From CAVWZH01 sp963765285 (GTDB lineage Bacteria; Acidobacteriota; Terriglobia; Terriglobales; Acidobacteriaceae), in the NCBI GenBank assembly GCA_963765285.1, contig CAVXVR010000006.1:496001-560000 (forward strand): 64,000 nt of DNA, given 5' to 3'. Below, one piece after another: positions 26,499-34,143 of this stretch (position 1 is the first letter of the stretch; every line of letters begins with the position of its first letter). The translations under genes were made by a program, and so were the position numbers. Under the pieces are notes generated by a model. It was given only the letters and a program-made list of their open reading frames with translations. It was not told where the DNA came from and did no database searches.

Positions 26499-27671
26499 CT
26501 ATTGCACTCCCGCCTGCTTCAACTTCCCATTGATCAATCGAAATTTCCTCCCGCGCCAAGAAATCGTATTGCCACCCAAGCCGGCTAACCACACGGGAAG
26601 TGCGACCAGGTCCCGCACCGGAATCAGCCAGAGCCAACGAAGCACATTGGAATCCCGCAGAGCGCCTCGCCCAACAACCCAAGCCACAGTGAGCCGCATG
26701 CAGGCGGTCAGGGCGAATAACGCCCACGCCCATCCCACCCCACCCGAAATCAGGAGCGCCAACAGCGACCAGAACAGGCCGAAGGTCAACACGAGGCCTA
26801 TATACCCCCCGCGCCGTGCTTCACGAATGGTTCGAGACCAGCGCAGTTGGTGGCGGATAAACTCGACAAAGGTATAGCTGGGCAAAAAGGTTTCGACCAC
26901 AATTTCCGAGAGTTCAACATGCAGCCCAAGCCCAGCAATGCGTTTCCCCAGTTCATAGTCGTCAGCGAGATAGTCGGCGATCGCTTCGAATCCGCCGATC
27001 GCCGCGAGATCACGCCGGCGAAAGGCAAGAGTAGAGCCCAGGCCGAAGCGGATTCCGCTTTCGATCTGACGCGCCACCAGCACGCCCGGCACAAAGTCCG
27101 TACTGATGCCCAACGATTCCAATCGCGAGCCGAGCGTGGCGGCGGCGACGCCCCGGTACAGGCAGGTCACCAATCCAATCTTCGGATCTGCGAGCGGCCC
27201 GATCACCCGCCGCAAGTAATCCGGCTGAACGCGAATGTCGCTATCGCTCACGATGAGATTTTCGTGTCGCGCTTCCTCCAGCATCTGCGCCAAATTGCTC
27301 ACTTTAATATTGGCGCCAAGGTTTTTATCACAGACCTTCAATCGGATCGCCCGCTCCGGGAATTCGGACTGAAGCTGCCTTACAAGTTCCGTAGCAGGGT
27401 CAACCGGATCACTGACGCCAAAAATAATCTCGTATTCCGCATAGTCCTGCTGGCATTGGCTGCGCAAGCTTTCATACATCCCCGGGTCGATTCCTTTGAG
27501 TGGCTTAAGAATGGAAACTGGAAGCATTCCAGGTGTAGCGCTCGCACTTGCGCTTCTTCGTTCGCGCAGAAAATTCGCCGCGCTCCAAAGGCAAAGCAGA
27601 TAGTAGGCCACGCTAGCGAATGTGCCGACAACAGCAATCATTTCGACAGCGTGCACAATGTGAGGAATCAT
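26499..27671 (-). CDS. HpnI-like (ceramide glucosyltransferase type) glycosyltransferase, copy 2
   Basis: A 390-aa membrane GT2/GT21 enzyme: N-terminal TM (about 5-30), SILKPLKGIDPGM, IVSDSDIRVQPDY, VPGVLVAR, DDYELGKRI, HQLRWSRT (the QxxRW motif) and two or three C-terminal TM segments ending NTISWRGRKFRL. It is a paralogue of the broken copy at 24789-25931, sharing the order and spacing of all motifs. Family members include HpnI of hopanoid head-group synthesis and ceramide glucosyltransferase; no hopanoid genes are in the window, so the acceptor lipid is open. Start at ATG 27671. Confidence 0.88.
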   Translation of the reverse strand: MIPHIVHAVEMIAVVGTFASVAYYLLCLWSAANFLRERRSASASATPGMLPVSILKPLKGIDPGMYESLRSQCQQDYAEYEIIFGVSDPVDPATELVRQLQSEFPERAIRLKVCDKNLGANIKVSNLAQMLEEARHENLIVSDSDIRVQPDYLRRVIGPLADPKIGLVTCLYRGVAAATLGSRLESLGISTDFVPGVLVARQIESGIRFGLGSTLAFRRRDLAAIGGFEAIADYLADDYELGKRIAGLGLHVELSEIVVETFLPSYTFVEFIRHQLRWSRTIREARRGGYIGLVLTFGLFWSLLALLISGGVGWAWALFALTACMRLTVAWVVGRGALRDSNVLRWLWLIPVRDLVALPVWLAGLGGNTISWRGRKFRLINGKLKQAGVQ

Positions 27672-27716
27672 CAACCGCGCAGAATAGCACGATGCAAACG
27701 TGGAACCCCCGATTTC

Positions 27717-27791
27717 ACCACAAAGGACACGAAGGTACACGAAGTAACCCCTTTGACGAAGGCCTTCGTGTACCTTCGTGTCCTTCGTGGT
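27717..27791. repeat. Large near-perfect inverted repeat (28-base arms)
   Basis: Arms at 27717-27744 and 27764-27791 match at 27 of 28 bases around a 19-base spacer. Each arm is built from 'ggacacgaag' and 'gtacacgaag' repeats related to the direct repeats at 8941-8999. It lies between the start of the HpnI-like copy 2 and the end of an ABC permease. It is predicted to form a very stable hairpin in RNA. Confidence 0.85.
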
Positions 27792-27803
27792 TCAAGATTT
27801 AAT

Positions 27804-29066
27804 TCACTCGTAGCGCAGCGATTCGATGGGATCCAGATTGGCCGCCTTCCAAGCGGGATAAATTCCGAATAGCAATCCTTCGGCAGCGGCTGCACTGAAG
27901 CTGAATGTCGTCCAGAACACCGACATCCGCGCCGGCAGCGAACTCCAGATCGCCGGAATAATCCAGGTAATGATTCCGCCCACCAGCACGCCCAGAATTC
28001 CGCCCATCGCAGTCAGAGTGATCGCCTCAAGCGTGAATTGCAAAAGGATGTCGCGCTTGCGGGCGCCGATGGCTTTGCGCACGCCGATTTCCCGAGTCCG
28101 CTCGGTCACGGAAACCAGCATGATGTTCATCACGCCGACGCCGCCGACGATCAGGCCAACGCTCGAAACCGCAAACATAAAAATGAACACCGCGCCCGTC
28201 ACCTGGTTCCACACATCGGAAAGCGAATCCTGAGTGAAAACCGCGAAGTTATCTGGCTTGTCGGGCGCAACTTTGCGGCGTCGCCGCAGCAATTCCCGAA
28301 TCTCGTCAATCGCTTTCGGGATATCGTCGTGCGAGGTCGCTTTGATGCTGATCCAGTATTGCTTGAGTTCAGGATGAAGTTTGCGGAACGTCGTCAACGG
28401 AAAATACACTATGTTGTCGTCCGGGTTTTTCCCTCCCGCAAATACGCTCTTGCGTTTCTCCGCCACGCCGATCACCGTAAACAACTGTCCGTCGATATTG
28501 ATCTCTTTGCCCAGGGCGCTCGCGCTGCCGAACAGTTCATCCGCTGTGTCCGAACCCAGGATGATGGTCGACGAATGTTGCGTGTCGTCAATATCGCTGA
28601 ACCAACGCCCCTCAGAGGTGCGAATATCAAACACGTCCTTTACCGTTGCCGTGTCGCCTTCCAGAATAGTGCTCTTGGCCCTGCGGTCGCCGTACTTCAC
28701 CACATAGGTTCCTGTGCCAAACTCGGGGTGAAAGAAGCGGAGTCCGGTGCTCACCGCCAGGACGTGAGGCAGGTCTTTCATGGCCATGGCGTCATCGTAA
28801 GTAAGCTCCCTGCGCTTGCGCATTTCTTCCGTCGGACGCCCAAACGTGAAGGGCTCAAGATGGAAAGCAAAAACAATATTCGAGCCCATGCTGCTGATCA
28901 TGTCGCGGACGTTGTCGTTGAGCCCGCGAACCACAGAGGAAATTCCGATCACAACTGCCACGCCGATCACAATGCCTAGAACTGTCAGGCCCGAGCGCAT
29001 CTTATTGCTCCGGATGGTGTCCATCGCCATTCGGACAATTTCACCGTAATCGCGTCTGCGCATCAT
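27804..29066 (-). CDS. MacB-type ABC transporter permease (FtsX-like), first of pair
   Basis: A 420-aa permease: TM1 at about 25-50 (GLTVLGIVIGVAVVIG), a large periplasmic MacB-PCD domain (50-280), then an FtsX-like core with three TM segments and the conserved MLVSVTERTREIGVRKAIGA coupling segment, ending in NLDPIESLRYE. MacB-type systems move substrates such as lipoproteins, peptides or toxins across the periplasm without a classical transport channel. The ATPase and a MacA-like adaptor are absent from this neighbourhood. A second permease is 83 bases upstream; the two may form a heterodimer. Confidence 0.9.
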   Translation of the reverse strand: MMRRRDYGEIVRMAMDTIRSNKMRSGLTVLGIVIGVAVVIGISSVVRGLNDNVRDMISSMGSNIVFAFHLEPFTFGRPTEEMRKRRELTYDDAMAMKDLPHVLAVSTGLRFFHPEFGTGTYVVKYGDRRAKSTILEGDTATVKDVFDIRTSEGRWFSDIDDTQHSSTIILGSDTADELFGSASALGKEINIDGQLFTVIGVAEKRKSVFAGGKNPDDNIVYFPLTTFRKLHPELKQYWISIKATSHDDIPKAIDEIRELLRRRRKVAPDKPDNFAVFTQDSLSDVWNQVTGAVFIFMFAVSSVGLIVGGVGVMNIMLVSVTERTREIGVRKAIGARKRDILLQFTLEAITLTAMGGILGVLVGGIITWIIPAIWSSLPARMSVFWTTFSFSAAAAEGLLFGIYPAWKAANLDPIESLRYE

Positions 29067-29149
29067 GGTTTTATCGGTTCATTGCATCATCGGATCATTG
29101 AGTCGTTTGGCAAATCCCCGGTTTTCAATGTCTCAATGATTCAATTTAC

Positions 29150-30379
29150 TTACAGCTCAAATCTCAATGCCGCGATCGGATCGAGTCGAGCGGCTCTTTT
29201 CGCAGGATAAACCCCAAAAAACACGCCCACGCTGCTGGAGACAATCAACGCCGCAGCCACCGCCCACAACTTGACGCTCGAGGGCATGCCGATCAACGCC
29301 GTAATCCCCTTGGCTAACGAAACCCCAAGCAAGACTCCAATCACTCCTCCCACCAGGGCCATGATGCCCGACTCAATCAGAAACTGCAGCAGCACGTCCT
29401 GGCGGCGCGCTCCCATGGCCTTGCGGATGCCGATCTCGCGCGTCCGCTCCGTCACCGACACCAGCATGATATTCATGATCACGATTCCGCCCACGATCAG
29501 CGAGATGGCAGCGATCACGACCATAGTGATAAAGAACGTACCGCTCAGATTCGACCACAAACTCAAGAAACTGGCGTTGGTCTCCGCCGTAAAACTGTCG
29601 GGCTGCCCGGGAATATCGTGCCGCCGGGCGCGCAGAATTGCGCGGGCTTCGTCAATTGCTCCATCCAGTTGGCTGCCGATGCCGTTGGCTTTGCCCGAAA
29701 TCCGAATGCTGTTATGCGACCCGAATTGTTTCTGGTAGCTGGTGATCGGAATGGCGACGTAGTTATCGCGGCTTTGTCCAAGAGTGGTTCCCTGCTTGAC
29801 CCCCGTCCCGATGACGCGATAGATCTGACCCTCGACCCGAATCTCCTTGCCCAAGGGATCGACCCCCGGGAACAGGGTGTTCACGACGTCGGTGCCAATC
29901 ACGGCCACGCCTGAACGATTATTCAGGTCATTCTGGTTGAGTGTCCGGCCTGCGGCCAAATCCAGATTGAAGATCTCCCACATGGAAGGGGTCATGCCGC
30001 GTATCCATGTATCCGTGATGGATTGCTCACCATACTTCACATGGCCGGAGGGATTCAGAATAGAAGCGCCCACCATGGTGCACTGATGGCAGGCTTCGAG
30101 AACGGCCTCGTAGTCCTCCATGGTCAGGTCTTTGCGTTTTTGGCCTTCGAGCAACTGATCGATATTGGTGACGACCGGAGAGACCTTGCTGATAATGAAA
30201 ACGTCCGCACCTAGGTTAAAGACTTTCTCCGCCACATATCCGTTGATGCCACTGGTGAAGGTGACCACGGCAATCACCGCCGCCACACCAATCACCACCC
30301 CGAGCAGGGTCAGAGCCGAGCGCAGCTTGTTGGCCCAGAGCGATTGCAGCGAGAGACGAATGGCTTCGATGGTGTGCAT
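29150..30379 (-). CDS. MacB-type ABC transporter permease (FtsX-like), second of pair
   Basis: Same architecture as its neighbour: TM1 (ALTLLGVVIGVAAVIAV), a MacB-PCD periplasmic region, FtsX core with MLVSVTERTREIGIRKAMGA, and the end ARLDPIAALRFE. The two are paralogues, not identical copies. ATG 30379 is preferred; a TTG 7 codons upstream is possible. The ATP-binding subunit must be encoded elsewhere. Confidence 0.9.
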   Translation of the reverse strand: MHTIEAIRLSLQSLWANKLRSALTLLGVVIGVAAVIAVVTFTSGINGYVAEKVFNLGADVFIISKVSPVVTNIDQLLEGQKRKDLTMEDYEAVLEACHQCTMVGASILNPSGHVKYGEQSITDTWIRGMTPSMWEIFNLDLAAGRTLNQNDLNNRSGVAVIGTDVVNTLFPGVDPLGKEIRVEGQIYRVIGTGVKQGTTLGQSRDNYVAIPITSYQKQFGSHNSIRISGKANGIGSQLDGAIDEARAILRARRHDIPGQPDSFTAETNASFLSLWSNLSGTFFITMVVIAAISLIVGGIVIMNIMLVSVTERTREIGIRKAMGARRQDVLLQFLIESGIMALVGGVIGVLLGVSLAKGITALIGMPSSVKLWAVAAALIVSSSVGVFFGVYPAKRAARLDPIAALRFEL

Positions 30380-30523
30380 GGAGCGAGTGCTAGATGCCAA
30401 TAAAGTGCAATGTCAGTCTAGCAGGCGCGAGCGGATCGATTGAGGCCGTCAAGCGATCCGTACAAACTGCGGCCTTCCAGGCAAGATACGAAACTCAACC
30501 TAAGGAAGTTTCATCAAATCGAA

Positions 30524-30529
30524 TATAAT
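30524..30529 (+). promoter_or_regulatory. -10 element (TATAAT) of the RNase P RNA gene
   Basis: A perfect TATAAT 8 bases before the first nucleotide of the predicted RNA. A matching -35 is not clear (taagga at 17 bases). Confidence 0.6.
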
Positions 30530-30536
30530 GAGTGGG

Positions 30537-30945
30537 TTGGCAGCTGGGCCGGACGGCCGCTCCCGCTATCCTCGGATGGCGGGGGAGGAAAGTCCGAACT
30601 CCGCAGAGCAGTGTGCCGGATAACGTCCGGGAGGGCGGATTCAAGTCCGTTCGACGGAAAGTGCCACAGAAAACATACCGCCCCGGCGGCAACGCAAGGG
30701 TAAGGGTGAAAAGGTGCGGTAAGAGCGCACCGCCGCAGCAGTGATGCCGCGGGCAGGGCAAACCCCACACGGAGCAAGACCAAATAGGGAGGGAGCTTCG
30801 GGTTCGCCTGAAGCACGTGCCGGCTCGGCGCGTCCAACCTCCGGGTAGGTCGCTAGAGCCCGGCAGCAATGCCGGGCCCAGAGGAATGGCCGTCCTGCCG
30901 GAGCAATCCGGCGGACAGAATTCGGCTTACAGGTCCGGCTGCCAC
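30537..30945 (+). ncRNA. rnpB: RNase P RNA, bacterial type A
   Basis: Catalytic RNA that removes the 5' leader of pre-tRNAs. Conserved elements are all in order: gaggaaagtccg (about 30584-30596), gccacagaaa, gtaagggtgaaa, ggtgcggtaagagcgcacc (a P12-type hairpin), ggcaaacccc, agaggaatg and acagaattcggcttac near the 3' end. Helix P1 pairs tggcagc (30538-30544) with gctgcca (30938-30944), fixing the ends. Long open frames on both strands here are shadows. Confidence 0.97.
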
Positions 30946-30978
30946 AAAACTTCCCTGCTTCCACACGCCGAGGAGAGT

Positions 30979-32379
30979 TCACGTCGCTGTGGTAGTACGC
31001 GCAATCGACGCACTTGTAGTCAGGACACCTGGTGTGGCTTGTTTCAATGTTCGCACCTCGGCGCTGGCCTCGGATGTTATGTCGTGCATGCCGAAGCGGA
31101 CGCCGATGTTCTTCAGAAAATCATAGGGTGGAGCGCCTCCGGCAAAGATCCAAACGAAATCGTTGGGCATCTCCTGCGATTCGCCGTTGACCTCGACAAT
31201 AACGCTCTCAGACTTGAATTCGACCGGTGTTGATTTGAACAGGACCTTGACCTTGCCTGAGCGCATGCAGTCTTCGATTCGTTTGGAGTTACGTTCTTTG
31301 ATGCGGCTAAAGCGTTCTTGGCGGTAAGAGATCGTCACCTGGTTGCCGCTTTGGTGGGCAAGTCCCATCGCCGCTTCGACCGCGCTGTCTCCTCCGCCCA
31401 CAACCAGGATTCGTTTGTTCACGTAGTGGTCTGCCTCAATCAGCCGGTACATGACCTTAGGAAGCTCTTCGCCTTTGACCCCCAGCTTGCGGGGCGTGCC
31501 CGTTCGTCCGAGTGCAAGCACAACCGCACGCGAGCGATACTGATTGTTGACGGTCGCAACCACGAAGGTTCCTTCCTGGTCCCGGTAAATGTCCTGGACC
31601 TTTTCTCCAGTGCGAACGTTGAAGTCCGAACGATTCAGCACCATGTCCCAGAAGGCAAGAAGGTTTTCCTTGGAGAGTTCGGTCTTCTTGAACTTTCCAT
31701 ACATAGGAAATTCCACCGGGCTGGTCATCACCAGCTTCTGGCGTGGATATTTCGCCACGGTACCGCCAATTTCGTCCTGCTCTAGCGTGATGTAATTGAG
31801 CTTGCGCTCGATGGCGCGCAACGACGCGCTTATTCCGGCTGGACCTGCTCCGACAATCAACACGTCGTGCACATCGGGCGAAGCCGCCATGGCTTGGCTT
31901 CTGCTTACGATCGTGTCGATACAATCGCGCCCCTGATTGACGGCGTTTTTGATCAGAGCCAACCCACCAAGTTCGCCCACGACGAACAGATTCGGGATAC
32001 TGGTCTCATGTTCGGGCGTAAGGCTTGGCATATCCGCCCCCATGCTGGGACTGGCCATCACCATGGTGATGGCGCCGACGGGACAAGCTTCCGCACACAG
32101 GCTGTGCCCGATGCACTTGTATCCGTTGACGATGGCAGCCTTGCCCGCCAACATGGCAAGAACATCCCCCTCGGGGCAAACTGTAGTGCAGGTTGCGCAA
32201 CCGATGCATTGCGCCGTGTCAATATGGGGATGCTGCGATCGTGGCCCTTCGGAAAAGAGTTTGCCCTTTTCGGCTGCTTCGCGGGCGCGCACCTCGCGGT
32301 TCTTGAGGTCCTTCAAATAACCGCGCACAAAGAACGCGGTGATCACCGCCGCAACGCCGAGAGCAATCAGCGTATCCAT
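30979..32379 (-). CDS. Membrane-anchored ferredoxin/FAD-NAD(P) oxidoreductase
   Basis: A 466-aa redox protein. Order: N-terminal TM anchor (about 4-20); two 4Fe-4S motifs, the first complete (Cys58, 61, 64, 68), the second with His92 in place of the second Cys (Cys89, His92, Cys95, Cys99); then a FAD/NAD(P) module with VLIVGAGPAGISA (about 174) and ILVVGGGDSAVEAA (about 323). The TrxB-type CxxC disulfide is absent, so it is not a thioredoxin reductase. It likely passes electrons between a pyridine nucleotide and a membrane partner; the cytochrome b-like gene is 7 bases upstream. Function in the cytochrome cluster is inferred. Confidence 0.85.
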   Translation of the reverse strand: MDTLIALGVAAVITAFFVRGYLKDLKNREVRAREAAEKGKLFSEGPRSQHPHIDTAQCIGCATCTTVCPEGDVLAMLAGKAAIVNGYKCIGHSLCAEACPVGAITMVMASPSMGADMPSLTPEHETSIPNLFVVGELGGLALIKNAVNQGRDCIDTIVSRSQAMAASPDVHDVLIVGAGPAGISASLRAIERKLNYITLEQDEIGGTVAKYPRQKLVMTSPVEFPMYGKFKKTELSKENLLAFWDMVLNRSDFNVRTGEKVQDIYRDQEGTFVVATVNNQYRSRAVVLALGRTGTPRKLGVKGEELPKVMYRLIEADHYVNKRILVVGGGDSAVEAAMGLAHQSGNQVTISYRQERFSRIKERNSKRIEDCMRSGKVKVLFKSTPVEFKSESVIVEVNGESQEMPNDFVWIFAGGAPPYDFLKNIGVRFGMHDITSEASAEVRTLKQATPGVLTTSASIARTTTAT

Positions 32380-32386
32380 TTGGTCC

Positions 32387-33334
32387 TCACAAGTAGCCCA
32401 TCATGCCGACAACCACGATGTGCGCCAGGGCTAAAACCGCAAACGTGTAACTGAAGGGCTTGTGCACCACATGCCAAAGATGAAACACCTGCTGCGAGCG
32501 GGAGAGGAACAAGATGCGTTTGGAAAGCGTGGCCTCGTCGCGTGCCGTCGAGATCGCTTGCTCGACCGACCTGTGGCCCGTAGAACGCAGGCCGCCCAGG
32601 GTTGAAAGTATCTCTCCCAGATCTAGCGTCTTCCGGCGCAGTGCGGCCACGCGGAACACCCGTGTGACGTCCAAAACCATCATGTAAACCAGGGCCACCG
32701 CCAAGGGCAGTTGGTTCACCCGCTCCGCACTCGGTAATCGCAGCAGGGTATTCAAATCGGCCTGCGGCAGCAGTCTCTGCTCCACCAGTTCCTGGGCAAG
32801 CCGGTCCCGAAGCTCCTGCAACTCCTTCAGGGATATCTCGGCCGCATTCAGGTTGCGGGGAATCTGCGCATAAAGATACCGGCCCACCACCCCACTCAGC
32901 GACACCGCCAGCATGATCCAGAATGCGATGCCGGCAAATCCGTGGAATTTCCACGCTGAGTGAAAGGCGATCACGAAAGGTGCGGAAAGCCCCAGCAGAA
33001 CATGAAAATCCAACCAATGCCGGGAGGAACCCTGGCGCGAAAGCCAAGCCCAATGCTTACGTACGGGGTAGAGGAAAATGGCCAGAAACATGGCCACGCC
33101 CAGGAAGCCGAGTTTCACGCCTATTTTGCCGCTCGGCTTCAGCAAAGCATGTTTGGACGAAAATGGACGGTCCACACTGCTGAGTGTGTAGTAGTCGAAT
33201 CCGTAGACAGCAAGACCTGCGATCAGCGCCACGGCCAGTACATAGCCGCACACTAGTTGAAGGTGATGCGCCCGGCCTTCGCGTCTGTCGACGGTCGCGA
33301 TACCACTCGTTGCGACGGCTGCATTTGTGCTCAT
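32387..33334 (-). CDS. b-type cytochrome-like integral membrane protein
   Basis: A 315-aa protein with about five or six hydrophobic segments. Histidines in or near them are candidate heme ligands: His111 (WLDFHVLLG), His125 and His131 (AFHSAWKFHGF), and a C-terminal set in FHLWHVVHKPFSYTF and LAHIVVVG. This resembles ferric-reductase/cytochrome b membrane domains. A ~100-residue cytoplasmic or periplasmic helical insert lies between the third and fourth segments (about 160-255). It overlaps the upstream gene by 4 bases and lies 7 bases from the FAD/Fe-S gene, a likely electron partner. Exact family not recognised. Confidence 0.75.
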   Translation of the reverse strand: MSTNAAVATSGIATVDRREGRAHHLQLVCGYVLAVALIAGLAVYGFDYYTLSSVDRPFSSKHALLKPSGKIGVKLGFLGVAMFLAIFLYPVRKHWAWLSRQGSSRHWLDFHVLLGLSAPFVIAFHSAWKFHGFAGIAFWIMLAVSLSGVVGRYLYAQIPRNLNAAEISLKELQELRDRLAQELVEQRLLPQADLNTLLRLPSAERVNQLPLAVALVYMMVLDVTRVFRVAALRRKTLDLGEILSTLGGLRSTGHRSVEQAISTARDEATLSKRILFLSRSQQVFHLWHVVHKPFSYTFAVLALAHIVVVGMMGYL

Positions 33335-34143
33335 TGATTGGCCACCTGCTCCTCCGTGCTCACCGAAAAGCGTTTGTAGTCGGTGAACACGTGCGTATTG
33401 CGCCAGTGCTGGCGCGGAGTCTCCACTTCAACTTGGGCTTCCACGGGAAACCAGTAAGTTGTCTTGACACCTCGAAATGCAACCGGCGCGTACTTCACGT
33501 CGGAGTGCATTGTTTTCAGACCTACGTCTTGCATGCGATTTCCAACGCCCGCAGTCATGCGGGCAATTGCCCCGGTCTCCGGGTCGATCCACGCCGTACC
33601 CGAGAGAGGTAGCGGGTATTCCCGCCCTCGCAGCGCCAGAACCGCGGGCGAACGCATGCCGCGAACGTACTGAAAATTGACTTTGTCGAACCTGTGCCCG
33701 CCGACCATTTCCGGTCCGGCGGCTGTGAATTCAAAGCTCCCCACGTAATAGGGATGAAAAATCAAGAAAAGCGTAGCAAAGCCGTTGGTGATGAGCATCG
33801 ACGTGTTTTTCTTGTCGGCCTTCACCTCATGAAGCGCTAGCCGGGATTCATTGACGCTCAATTCGCCACCAGCGTTGGTGAGAATTACCAGGTAGTCGTA
33901 GGTGGATTGGGCATCACGCTCCACTTTTCCATTCTCCAACAGCTTTTGTTGCCGCACTTGCTCGGTACATTTGACGTCAGAAAATTGTTCCAACAGACCT
34001 GAAACTTGAGTGCCGGCACGCGCGAGCAGATCGTCCAGGTTCCCGGCCGCGGAAGCTGGCAGACTGCCGAAACAAACTGTGGCCAAGGCAAAAGCCGCGG
34101 AGGATCGGCGCAACCAGTTCCGGCAATGCTGGACGGAGATCAT
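33331..34143 (-). CDS. Exported LolA-like/outer-membrane lipoprotein-sorting-type protein (hypothetical)
   Basis: A 270-aa protein with a cleavable-looking signal peptide ending near ASA-AG. The mature part is beta-rich, with GTAWIDPETGAIARM and TTYWFPVEAQVEVE segments reminiscent of LolA/LolB-like folds that hold lipids or proteins in the periplasm. The start ATG 34143 overlaps the upstream stop (atga), and its own stop overlaps the next start, so it is translationally coupled in the middle of the cytochrome operon. It may help assemble the outer-membrane part; that is inference. Confidence 0.65.
   Translation of the reverse strand: MISVQHCRNWLRRSSAAFALATVCFGSLPASAAGNLDDLLARAGTQVSGLLEQFSDVKCTEQVRQQKLLENGKVERDAQSTYDYLVILTNAGGELSVNESRLALHEVKADKKNTSMLITNGFATLFLIFHPYYVGSFEFTAAGPEMVGGHRFDKVNFQYVRGMRSPAVLALRGREYPLPLSGTAWIDPETGAIARMTAGVGNRMQDVGLKTMHSDVKYAPVAFRGVKTTYWFPVEAQVEVETPRQHWRNTHVFTDYKRFSVSTEEQVANQ

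Noticed and set aside
30440..30982. Several overlapping open frames on both strands
   Set aside because: The segment is RNase P RNA with all core motifs and a matched P1 helix.
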